Of a stretch of 6,810 nucleotides of DNA, positions 1 through 6,772 are shown piece by piece. The stretch lies in NCBI GenBank assembly GCA_950069165.1, contig CATMIT010000076.1:1-6810 (forward strand), in the 5' to 3' direction. Within the stretch, counting starts at the first letter, position 1; each line of letters starts with the position of its first letter. The translations under genes were made by a program, and so were the position numbers. The notes below the pieces were generated by a model, which ran no database searches, had not been told where the DNA came from, and was given only the letters and a program-made list of their open reading frames with translations. Source of the DNA: an uncultured Flavobacteriales bacterium (GTDB lineage: Bacteria; Bacteroidota; Bacteroidia; Flavobacteriales; BACL11).

Positions 1-1881
1 ATATTAGTTGACTATAATGGACTTATGGAAATGACTCCTGTTAATACTACAACAACAAATTCAACTGCTAATTCAGTTTCTCCACAAGTGGTTACTCCAA
101 TACAAATAGGAGAATTGACAGAATCAGAATTAGTACAAATTAATAATGTAATTTTTAATAGTGGAGGTTCATTTTTTACTGCTGGAACGCATGATTTTAC
201 AGCAAATAGCGAAACAGGAAAAGTTTATATTCGTACCGGAAGTCCTTTGGAAAATTCCTTAATTCCTATAGGTCCTGTAACCATTATTGGAATTTCTTCA
301 CAATATACTTTTTCGTTTCCAGCAAATGATGGCTATCAGATTTTACCAAGAGATTCCTCTGATATTATTCAAACTGGCGCATTGATATTTACTGCTCCTG
401 TGGTACAATCCAATATTACAACAACCTCTTTTGATTTATCTTGGACAGTTTCGGATTCCTCATCAACCAATTGCAATTATGGATTAACAAATGCTATAGG
501 AATTGCTGTTAATAATGGAGGGAATACACTAACTCATACTATGAGTTTAACTGGATTACAGCCTGCTACTTTTTATTATGTGGAATGTTATTCAGTAAAT
601 GGAATAGATACTGCCTTTTCAAATATTGGAATTTATTCCACAGCATCCAATTCAACAGGGGTTATTCGTCCTTATTTTAACCATTCAGTAGATGTTTCTG
701 TTTCCACTGGAGTTGATGCTCAAAATATTACCACTGCTTTTAATGATACCATTAAAGCATATATGGATTTAGCAGATAGCACATTAGATATTTGTGTTTA
801 TAATGCATCAGATGCAACTATTGCTACTGCCATAAATGACGCTTACAACAGAGGAGTAGCTGTACGTTATATTGCGGATGATGATGTAACGAATACAATG
901 TTAAGCAGCCTGAATTCAAATATTCCTATTGTGTATCGAGACCCTTCAGTTGCCGGTATTATGCATAATAAGTTCATTATTGTAGATGCAAATTCAACCA
1001 ATAATTCTTGGGTAATGGGTGGTTCAACAAATTGGACTAATCCTACTAATTTGTTTAACGATTATAACAACCTTATTTTTATTCAGGATGAAGCAATTGC
1101 AAAGGCTTATACTTTGGAATTTGAGGAAATGTGGGCAGGAACTTTTGGAGCAAATAAATTGGACAATACACCGCATAAATTTGTTGTAGATGGGAAAAAT
1201 GTAGAGGTGTATTTTTCTCCTTCTGACCAAACAACATCACATATTTTAGAAATTATTGACAATGTGGATTATTCGTTTGAATTTGGACTTTTAGGATTTA
1301 CAAGAGATGATCTTGGACTTGCTGTAATTGCAAAAAATGGAGAATTTGGTGTAAATGTAAGGGGAATTATTGAACAAGAAAATATTACTGGAAGTGAGTT
1401 TTCAGACTTGATTGCAGCTGGGGTAAATGTTAAATCTCATATGGGAATTGCTTATGCATTTCATCACAAATACGCCATTGCAGATGCGGATGTTACCGCT
1501 TCTAATCCTACGGTTTTAACGGGTTCACACAATTGGAGCAGTAATGCAGAAAATAATTCGGATGAAAATACTTTAGTGATACATGATGCTACTATTGCTA
1601 ATATTTATTTGCAAGAATTTACTGAGCGGTTTAATGAATTAGGTACTTCAGGGATTGATGAGTTAATCCAATTAGATATTACTATTTTCCCAAACCCATC
1701 AGCAGGAAAAGTGAAGGTAAAAAGTGATGTAGTAATTCAGCAAATTAATTTGTATGCGGTGGACGGAAAACTCCTTAATACCACAGAAGAATCAGTTATT
1801 CAAATTAAGACAAAAGGAATTTATTTTATAAAGATAATTACTGAAAAAGGAATAGCAGTAAAGAAAATAGTTATTGAATAA
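1..1881 (+). CDS. Secreted phospholipase D-like (double HKD) protein with FN3 domain and T9SS sorting domain, 5'-partial
   Basis: The frame is open from base 1 with no stop, and the first in-frame ATGs (25, 31) fall inside what looks like continuous domain sequence, so the gene is cut by the window edge; no signal peptide is visible for the same reason. Counting residues from the ATG at 25: a DUF5689-like/OB-like beta module at about 20-116 (ends GYQILPRDSSDI); a fibronectin III domain at about 124-208; a first PLD domain at about 217-370 with HKD motif His314-Lys316-Asp321 followed by GSTN (333-336); a second PLD domain at about 388-540 with His480-Lys482-Asp487 followed by GSHN (500-503); a T9SS type A domain at about 550-618. 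Two HKD motifs in one chain normally form one active site that cleaves phosphodiesters through a phosphohistidine intermediate. The substrate could be phospholipid or nucleic acid; sequence does not decide. It likely acts outside the cell or on its surface. It converges on the minus-strand operon and shows no functional link to it. Domain calls are by eye; the PLD and T9SS calls are strong, DUF5689 moderate. Confidence 0.87.
   Translation: MLVDYNGLMEMTPVNTTTTNSTANSVSPQVVTPIQIGELTESELVQINNVIFNSGGSFFTAGTHDFTANSETGKVYIRTGSPLENSLIPIGPVTIIGISSQYTFSFPANDGYQILPRDSSDIIQTGALIFTAPVVQSNITTTSFDLSWTVSDSSSTNCNYGLTNAIGIAVNNGGNTLTHTMSLTGLQPATFYYVECYSVNGIDTAFSNIGIYSTASNSTGVIRPYFNHSVDVSVSTGVDAQNITTAFNDTIKAYMDLADSTLDICVYNASDATIATAINDAYNRGVAVRYIADDDVTNTMLSSLNSNIPIVYRDPSVAGIMHNKFIIVDANSTNNSWVMGGSTNWTNPTNLFNDYNNLIFIQDEAIAKAYTLEFEEMWAGTFGANKLDNTPHKFVVDGKNVEVYFSPSDQTTSHILEIIDNVDYSFEFGLLGFTRDDLGLAVIAKNGEFGVNVRGIIEQENITGSEFSDLIAAGVNVKSHMGIAYAFHHKYAIADADVTASNPTVLTGSHNWSSNAENNSDENTLVIHDATIANIYLQEFTERFNELGTSGIDELIQLDITIFPNPSAGKVKVKSDVVIQQINLYAVDGKLLNTTEESVIQIKTKGIYFIKIITEKGIAVKKIVIE
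1672..1878 (+). other. T9SS type A C-terminal sorting domain (coding segment)
   Basis: This segment encodes the last ~69 residues of the PLD-like protein. It has the usual layout: the FPNPSAGK motif (residues 555-562), a run of short beta strands (VKVKSD, IQQINLYAVDGKLL), then GIYFIKIITEKGIAVKKIVIE at the very end. In Bacteroidota such domains direct periplasmic proteins through the type IX secretion system and are removed on release or attachment at the surface. Its presence predicts that the organism has a T9SS elsewhere in the genome. Confidence 0.9.
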
Positions 1882-1886
1882 GTTTC

Positions 1887-2555
1887 CTAAAACCAAAAAC
1901 TAATTTCGTCCAAGTTTTTTCTTTTTAAATCAGGAACCTTACAATCCTTGGCAGGATAGCCTACTGGGAGTAATAAAAAGGCTTTCTCGTTTTTTGGTCT
2001 TCTGAGAGCTGTCTGTAAAAATTTCATAGGACTTGGTGTGTGAGTGAGGGTAACTAAACCCGCTTGATGAATAGCAGTAATTAAAAACCCAACTGCAATT
2101 CCAACCGATTCGTTCACATAATAGTTTTGTAATTTTCCTCCTTCTTCATCCAAATCATATACCTTTTTGAACACTACAATTAGGTAAGGGGCAACTTCCA
2201 AAAACTCTTTTATGTGGTCGGTTCCTAAATGTTCTAAATCTTCTTTCCAACTATCAGACATCCTACCATGGTAGTTTTCGTATTCCTCTTTTTCAGCTAA
2301 TTTTCTGATTTCTGATTTTAGTGTTGCATTACTAATTACACAAAAAGTCCAGGGTTGTTTATTAGCACCAGAGGGCGCACTCCCAGCCGTTTTTATAATA
2401 TTTTCAATTACTTCTTTTGGGACTTCCTTATCTGAAAAATCACGAATCGATCTTCTTTTACTTATTTCTTGAAAATATTTTTCACTATTTTTTATCAAAC
2501 CTTCTGAGGAAGATTCAGTTGTAGTGTAAGGAATAAAGGGTTGCTTTTCGTTCAT
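1887..2555 (-). CDS. Iodotyrosine deiodinase-like (halotyrosine dehalogenase) FMN flavoprotein, nitroreductase fold
   Basis: A 222-residue complete protein, ATG start and TAG stop. It reads collinearly with mammalian iodotyrosine deiodinase as I recall it: RRSIRDFSDKEVPKEVI (34-50, with phosphate-binding Arg34, Arg35, Arg38), AGSAPSGANKQPWTF (57-71), AGLVTLTHTP (165-174), and LLLPVGYPAKDCKVPDLKRK (194-213). The active-site lid residues that grip the halotyrosine zwitterion in known enzymes align as Glu91, Tyr95 and Lys116, and a Thr (173) sits where the FMN N5 contact is expected. Characterised homologues use reduced FMN to remove iodide (also bromide or chloride) from mono- and dihalotyrosine. 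There is no N-terminal membrane anchor or signal peptide, so it should be a soluble cytoplasmic homodimer. It is the last gene of the operon, 7 bases after the transporter stop, with no Shine-Dalgarno, suggesting coupled translation. A general nitroreductase activity remains possible, but the lid residues favour a dehalogenase. Confidence 0.87.
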   Translation of the reverse strand: MNEKQPFIPYTTTESSSEGLIKNSEKYFQEISKRRSIRDFSDKEVPKEVIENIIKTAGSAPSGANKQPWTFCVISNATLKSEIRKLAEKEEYENYHGRMSDSWKEDLEHLGTDHIKEFLEVAPYLIVVFKKVYDLDEEGGKLQNYYVNESVGIAVGFLITAIHQAGLVTLTHTPSPMKFLQTALRRPKNEKAFLLLPVGYPAKDCKVPDLKRKNLDEISFWF

Positions 2556-2562
2556 GATAATA

Positions 2563-3864
2563 TTATGCTAAATTTTTTGAAGTTGATTTTGCAAAATAAT
2601 AGATGTATCCGTAACAAATAAGCAGCAATAAAAAGGCCATTTTAAATCCTGCTAAGTCCGTACAAAAACCATACAGTGGAGGAATGATTGCGCCCCCAAC
2701 AATCATGGTGCATAATATTCCTGATGCTTGAGGTTTTAAGTCACCTACATCTTTAATGGACAAAGTAAAAATCGTTGGGAACATAATGGAGTTGAAAAGT
2801 CCAACTGCTAAAATGCTCCACATGGAAATTACTCCAATTGTATTCATAGAGATGATTATTAGTAGAAGGGCTCCAATAGCAAAAAAGGAAAGAACTTTTG
2901 ATGGTGCAAAAATATTGGTTAAGTAGGCCCCAATGAATCTTCCAATCATGGCACCACTCCAGTAAAAAGTGACGAATGCGCCTACAATGGCTCTTTTGTC
3001 TAATGTTGCCAAATCAGTATTTAAAATATTGCTTGCAATATTGTTCATCCAAGGCGTGCTTTGTATGATGGAGTGCATATCCATATCGATAAAATAATTC
3101 ACCAAATAACTACCTATCGCAACCTCAGCCCCAACATATACCAGAATAGCAAAAGCGCCCATTACTAATACTTTATTTTTGAGCACCTCACGATAACCAC
3201 TATTGCTTATTGAAGTGATAACTGTAGGTAATTTTACAAATGCAAAAAGCACTGCCAAAGAAAGAATGGACATTGAAAGCAATACAAATGGTGTTTGTAC
3301 TGCCACTGCTTCTGCTAAATAGTAAGCGGTTTTTTCTAATTCGCTTAATAGGTTAATTTCGGATGATGATTTAATGGTATCACCTAACAGAAAGGAGGCT
3401 CCAATTGCAGGAGCAATTGCTGTACCTAAGGAATTGAATGCTTGCGCTAAATTCAGTCGGCTTGATGCTCCCTTAGTATTTCCTAAAACGGCTACAAAAG
3501 GATTGGCGGCCACTTGTAAAATGGTCATTCCGCCAGCCAAAATAAAATAGGCCATTAAAAAGATAGAAAATGTTCTGAACTCAGCAGCAGGATAAAATAA
3601 GAAGCACCCCAAAGTCATGGTAAGTAAGCCTAAAATGATTCCTTTTTTATACCCAATTTTGGAAAGGATAAATCCTGCCGGAATGGAGAGTAAAAAGTAA
3701 GCCATAAAAAAGGCAAACTGTACTAGCCCAGCCTGAAAATAAGTAAGCGTAAAAATCTCTTTTAATCTGGGGATTAAAAAATCTACTAAAACAGTAATAA
3801 AGCCCCACAAAAAGAAGAGTGAAGTGAGGGCTATAAAAGGGAAAAGGTATTTGTTTTTCGTCAT
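2563..3864 (-). CDS. FucP/GluP-type major facilitator sugar:H+ symporter (likely hexose/mannose importer)
   Basis: A 433-residue inner-membrane protein with about 12 hydrophobic segments, the normal length for the family. The first half aligns without gaps to E. coli FucP as I recall it: FFLWGF...DFLIPRLK (Asp28 = FucP Asp46), YFQAGLVQFAFF, IPAGFILSKIGYKKG, LQVAANPFVAVLG and SRLNLAQAFNSLG (Asn144 = FucP Asn162). In the second half GRFIGAYL (Arg309) matches the FucP GRFTG segment. FucP Glu135, part of the fucose site, is Gln117 here, as in glucose/galactose (GluP-type) members, so L-fucose is less likely than a neutral hexose. I chose the ATG at 3864, giving MTKNKYLFP, one base after the preceding gene's stop; an in-frame TTG at 3873 would add three residues and overlap that gene by 8 bases, which seems less likely. 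Its place next to a GH92 mannosidase suggests it imports released mannose; this is inference from context. Confidence 0.91.
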   Translation of the reverse strand: MTKNKYLFPFIALTSLFFLWGFITVLVDFLIPRLKEIFTLTYFQAGLVQFAFFMAYFLLSIPAGFILSKIGYKKGIILGLLTMTLGCFLFYPAAEFRTFSIFLMAYFILAGGMTILQVAANPFVAVLGNTKGASSRLNLAQAFNSLGTAIAPAIGASFLLGDTIKSSSEINLLSELEKTAYYLAEAVAVQTPFVLLSMSILSLAVLFAFVKLPTVITSISNSGYREVLKNKVLVMGAFAILVYVGAEVAIGSYLVNYFIDMDMHSIIQSTPWMNNIASNILNTDLATLDKRAIVGAFVTFYWSGAMIGRFIGAYLTNIFAPSKVLSFFAIGALLLIIISMNTIGVISMWSILAVGLFNSIMFPTIFTLSIKDVGDLKPQASGILCTMIVGGAIIPPLYGFCTDLAGFKMAFLLLLICYGYIYYFAKSTSKNLA

Positions 3865-3865
3865 T

Positions 3866-6772
3866 TTATTCAATTATTAATTCATCTATAAAAAGCCAAG
3901 TTTTACCGCCAGCACCCAAATGCCAAGCAGGGCAAATGCCATAATTTTTAGCCTTTACTTTTAGGTATTTTGCTTTTGTATTTTTTAGTTGTAAAGTGTA
4001 ATCCTGAACAAAACTACCTTCCAATGTGTCAGAGAAAGTAGTATTCACTATTCCTAAATAAGTAAAGGTTTCCCCATTAATTGAAGTAAAATACTCCACT
4101 TGTTTAGGATAAAAAATCCAAGAACGGATATCTTGCAGACAGCCTAAACCAATACTCTTTATTGCTCTCACTTCTCCTAAATCAATTACTGCTTCAAAAT
4201 TTTCTCGATAGCCCTGCCAATTTCCTGTTCGGTAATTTGTTCCTCCTCTTTGGTGATCAATTAAGGTTTTATCGCCAGCAGCAGCATATTGATTAGCATA
4301 GTCGCTATGTAGTACAATGCTTTTTTTGTTGTCAATTTTGTAATAGTTGGCGCTTATGCTTTTACTCCACTTATCATCTTTTATGGTTCTGCATTTTATT
4401 TCTGCATCTTCATCAATAAGAATAGGATTCTCATATTTAATTTCTTGTTCTCCATTTATAGCATAATAAATATCTCCTCCAATAGCAGAACCTAACTTAA
4501 TAGTCATCTTTTCAGCAAAAGTTTGACTTTCGGCTACAAAATAAGGAACAGGAATAATTCTATTTCTTTCAATTTTTGATGGAGGTATTGATCCACTTCC
4601 CCAATCAGAAGGCTTACTTCCCATTTCAAAGACAAGTTTACCTCCTTCCATAATGCTTTGGTGCTCAATAAAGGATTGATTAAACATTTCCCCATTTAAA
4701 GTTGCTGCTTGTATGTATATATTTTTATCAGATACATTTTTAGTATTTATTACAAATGTATTTCCATTTTCTAAATTGAGTGTTGCTTTTTCAAAAAGTG
4801 GTGTTCCGATAGTATAATAATCAAGTCCTGGAGTTACCGAATAAAAGCCCATTGCACTCAATACATACCAAGCGGACATCTGCCCACAATCCTCATTTCC
4901 TGATAATCCATCAGGTAAGTTTGAGTATTGTTCCTCTAAAATCTGGCGGACTTTTTCTTGTGTTTTGTAGGGTTTCCCTACATAATTGTACAAATAAGCC
5001 ATGTGATGACTTGGCTCATTTCCATGCGCATATTGCCCAATTAGGCCTGTGATATCGGCTTGTTCTCTCCCAGAAGTTACGGTTGAAGCGCTAAACATTT
5101 CATCTAAATGTGCTTCATAATTTGAAGGACCTCCCATAAGTTCAATATGCCCCCCGATATCTTGTGGAGCAAATAGAGAATACTGCCAAGCATTGGCTTC
5201 TGTATAATTGAAGTTTACTTCTTCAGCCTTGAAAGGAGAAAACCAAGCATAACTTCTTTTTGCTCGGAAAAACCGGGATGAAGGGTCGTATAGATTCTTA
5301 TAATTTTGTCCTCTTTGGTAAAATTCAGCAGCCGTTTTTTTTGCTCCTAATTGTTCTGCCATTAATGCAATACACCAATCATCATAGGCATATTCCAAAG
5401 TTTTAGAAACGGATTCTGGCTCATCAGAAGCAGAAATAAATCCGTTTTCTTTAAAGGATTTTAAGCCCAAATCATCTTGCATGGCTGAATGTACCATGGC
5501 TTCTAATGCCAAGTCGGCATCAAAATCTCTTATTCCTTTTGCATAAGCATCTGCAATAACTGGAATAGCATGATAACCAATCATGCAGCCTGTATAATTA
5601 GCCGCTAATTCCCAAATAGGCAACTGCCCACCTTCCTTAAATTGACGCAAGAATGTTCGGATAAATGCAGCCGTTCTTTTTTGTTCAATAAGTGTGAAAA
5701 GTGGATGGGTTGCCCTGAAAGTATCCCAAAGTGAAAAGACAGTATATTGCTCAAAATCTTCAGCTTTATAAATGCTATCATTCATTCCTCTGTAACGCAT
5801 ATCCACATCTTGATGTAAATGTGGCGCCAACATACTATGGTATAATGATGTGTAGAAAATCACTTTTTTATCTTCAACACGATCTTCAATTGTAATTTTC
5901 TCTAGTTGCTTTTTCCAAAGTTTTTCAATTTCAGATTTCACTTCATTAAAAGTCTTTGTTCCTATTTCTTTTTCAAGATTCAATTTTGCACCTTGTTCAT
6001 CAACAGCACTTATTCCTACTTTCACATAAATAGGTTCGTTTTTAGGATTATGAAATTTTAATGCTGCTTTGGTTGAAGTTTTAAAGGTTGAAGACATTAA
6101 TGTATCTTCTACTTTAAAGGGTTTTGAAAATTGGATATTAAAAAACAACTTCTGATTTGTTGCCCAAGCTTTTGAAAACCTATAACCCGAAATTTCTGTA
6201 TCTGATAATATATTAAGCTTTACATCATTTAGCTTGTCTCTGTGCTCTAAATCTAAAATAACAATTTGATTTTCAGCTGAAGGAAATTCATACTTATGCA
6301 TTCCGCTTCTACGCGAAACCGTTAGTGAAACTTTAATGTCTGTATCTTTAAGTAATACTTCATAAAATCCTGGTGATGCATTTTCATCTTCATGTGAAAA
6401 GGTTGAGCGGTATCCTTTTTCTCCATCTGCGCCATTATTAAATGTAATTGTATTGGTTGGCATTAATAAAACATCTGCATAATCACTCACGCCAGTACCA
6501 CTTAAATGCGTGTGTGAAAACCCATAAATATGTTTGTCACTATAGTGGTAACCGCTACAGCCATCCCAACCTTCAAGACGTGTGTCTGGGCTTAACTGCA
6601 TCATTCCAAAAGGAGCAACGGCACCTGGATAAGTATGACCGTGACCATCAGTTCCGATAAATGGATTTACATAGCTAATTAAAGGCTGATCTTTAACAGC
6701 TTTATTTACAGTTACAGTTTTGGTACAAGAAAATAGTAAAAGTGTTAAAGGTAAAAGTAGTAGGTTGCGCAT
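3866..6772 (-). CDS. GH92 family alpha-mannosidase lipoprotein with chitobiase-like and F5/8 type C C-terminal domains
   Basis: A complete 968-residue protein, ATG start and TAA stop. GH92 enzymes are Ca2+-dependent inverting exo-alpha-mannosidases acting on N-glycan or mannan ends. Visible in order: lipoprotein signal (1-15) with lipobox LFSC (Cys16); the N-terminal beta-sandwich with YVNPFIGTDGHGHTYPGAVAPFG (34-56), EGWDGCSGYHYSD (67-79) and GFSHTHLSGTG; the (alpha/alpha)6 barrel with SLWDTFR (347-353), DITGLIGQYAHGNEPSHH (ending at 590) and GNEDCGQMSAW (625-635); the usual core end around 735. Two extra domains follow: a chitobiase/hexosaminidase C-terminal-like beta domain (about 745-815) and an F5/8 type C, CBM32-like sugar-binding domain (817-968). 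Core GH92 proteins are nearer 750 residues. The triplet after Gly-Asn is Glu-Asp-Cys, not the His-Glu-Cys I recall for alpha-1,2 enzymes, so linkage specificity is open. It is first in the operon and sits one base from the transporter ATG, supporting glycan trimming followed by sugar import. Confidence 0.95.
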   Translation of the reverse strand: MRNLLLLPLTLLLFSCTKTVTVNKAVKDQPLISYVNPFIGTDGHGHTYPGAVAPFGMMQLSPDTRLEGWDGCSGYHYSDKHIYGFSHTHLSGTGVSDYADVLLMPTNTITFNNGADGEKGYRSTFSHEDENASPGFYEVLLKDTDIKVSLTVSRRSGMHKYEFPSAENQIVILDLEHRDKLNDVKLNILSDTEISGYRFSKAWATNQKLFFNIQFSKPFKVEDTLMSSTFKTSTKAALKFHNPKNEPIYVKVGISAVDEQGAKLNLEKEIGTKTFNEVKSEIEKLWKKQLEKITIEDRVEDKKVIFYTSLYHSMLAPHLHQDVDMRYRGMNDSIYKAEDFEQYTVFSLWDTFRATHPLFTLIEQKRTAAFIRTFLRQFKEGGQLPIWELAANYTGCMIGYHAIPVIADAYAKGIRDFDADLALEAMVHSAMQDDLGLKSFKENGFISASDEPESVSKTLEYAYDDWCIALMAEQLGAKKTAAEFYQRGQNYKNLYDPSSRFFRAKRSYAWFSPFKAEEVNFNYTEANAWQYSLFAPQDIGGHIELMGGPSNYEAHLDEMFSASTVTSGREQADITGLIGQYAHGNEPSHHMAYLYNYVGKPYKTQEKVRQILEEQYSNLPDGLSGNEDCGQMSAWYVLSAMGFYSVTPGLDYYTIGTPLFEKATLNLENGNTFVINTKNVSDKNIYIQAATLNGEMFNQSFIEHQSIMEGGKLVFEMGSKPSDWGSGSIPPSKIERNRIIPVPYFVAESQTFAEKMTIKLGSAIGGDIYYAINGEQEIKYENPILIDEDAEIKCRTIKDDKWSKSISANYYKIDNKKSIVLHSDYANQYAAAGDKTLIDHQRGGTNYRTGNWQGYRENFEAVIDLGEVRAIKSIGLGCLQDIRSWIFYPKQVEYFTSINGETFTYLGIVNTTFSDTLEGSFVQDYTLQLKNTKAKYLKVKAKNYGICPAWHLGAGGKTWLFIDELIIE
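3869..4324 (-). other. F5/8 type C (discoidin-like, CBM32-like) domain of the GH92 protein
   Basis: Encodes residues 817-968. Typical landmarks are the N-terminal segment ending GTNYRTGNWQGYRENFEAVIDLGEVRAI, the IKSIGLGCLQD strand, PKQVEYFTSINGETFTYLG, and the closing KAKYLKVKAKNYG...FIDELIIE strands. Such jelly-roll domains usually bind sugars (often galactose or related residues) or help fold the enzyme. A galactose-type binder on a mannosidase could anchor it to complex N-glycans; the ligand cannot be read from the sequence. Confidence 0.75.
6725..6772 (-). other. Lipoprotein signal peptide and lipobox of the GH92 enzyme
   Basis: The first 16 residues are a basic Arg2, a leucine-rich core (LLLLPLTLLLF) and a lipobox Leu13-Phe14-Ser15-Cys16, so signal peptidase II cleavage before Cys16 is expected. 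The residues after the Cys (TKTVTVNK) contain no acidic cluster of the type that acts as a surface-export signal in Bacteroides and Capnocytophaga lipoproteins. This favours a periplasm-facing lipoprotein, though the rule is known from only a few species. Confidence 0.85.

Larger units (their letters stand above)
1887..6772 (-). other. Predicted three-gene operon: GH92 mannosidase, sugar symporter, IYD-like dehalogenase
   Basis: All three genes lie on the minus strand with gaps of 1 base (3865) and 7 bases (2556-2562), leaving no room for promoters or terminators between them. No Shine-Dalgarno sequence precedes the second or third start, which is normal for Bacteroidota, where A/T-rich leaders and coupling from the upstream stop are common. 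The promoter should lie beyond or at the right window edge; the 38 bases upstream of the GH92 ATG are very AT-rich and show no convincing promoter. Whether more genes (for example a SusC/SusD pair or regulator) precede it cannot be seen. Confidence 0.75.

Noticed and set aside
1024..1230. A 68-codon open frame on the minus strand inside the PLD-like gene.
   Set aside because: It lies antisense to conserved PLD sequence (just after the first HKD motif), its translation has no recognisable motif, and no leader or neighbour supports it.
1895..1925. Possible terminator: AAAAACT (1895-1901) can pair with AGTTTTT (1913-1919), followed by a T-rich run.
   Set aside because: The 7-bp stem has one G-C pair, an 11-base loop, and lies in the dehalogenase coding end. 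AT-rich DNA gives such pairings by chance, so I do not call it.
3865..3873. TTG at 3873 as the transporter start, adding Met-Asn-Lys and overlapping the GH92 gene by 8 bases.
   Set aside because: The ATG at 3864 gives a normal family N-terminus directly before the first membrane segment; TTG starts are rare, and no ribosome-binding sequence favours it.
4852..5052. A 66-codon open frame on the plus strand.
   Set aside because: It is fully antisense to the most conserved GH92 barrel motifs (HGNEPSHH to GNEDCGQMSAW), so it is a by-product of that conserved coding.
6448..6660. A 70-codon open frame on the plus strand.
   Set aside because: It is antisense to the conserved N-terminal GH92 segment (NPFIGTDGHGHTYPGA and following), and its composition does not resemble a real protein.
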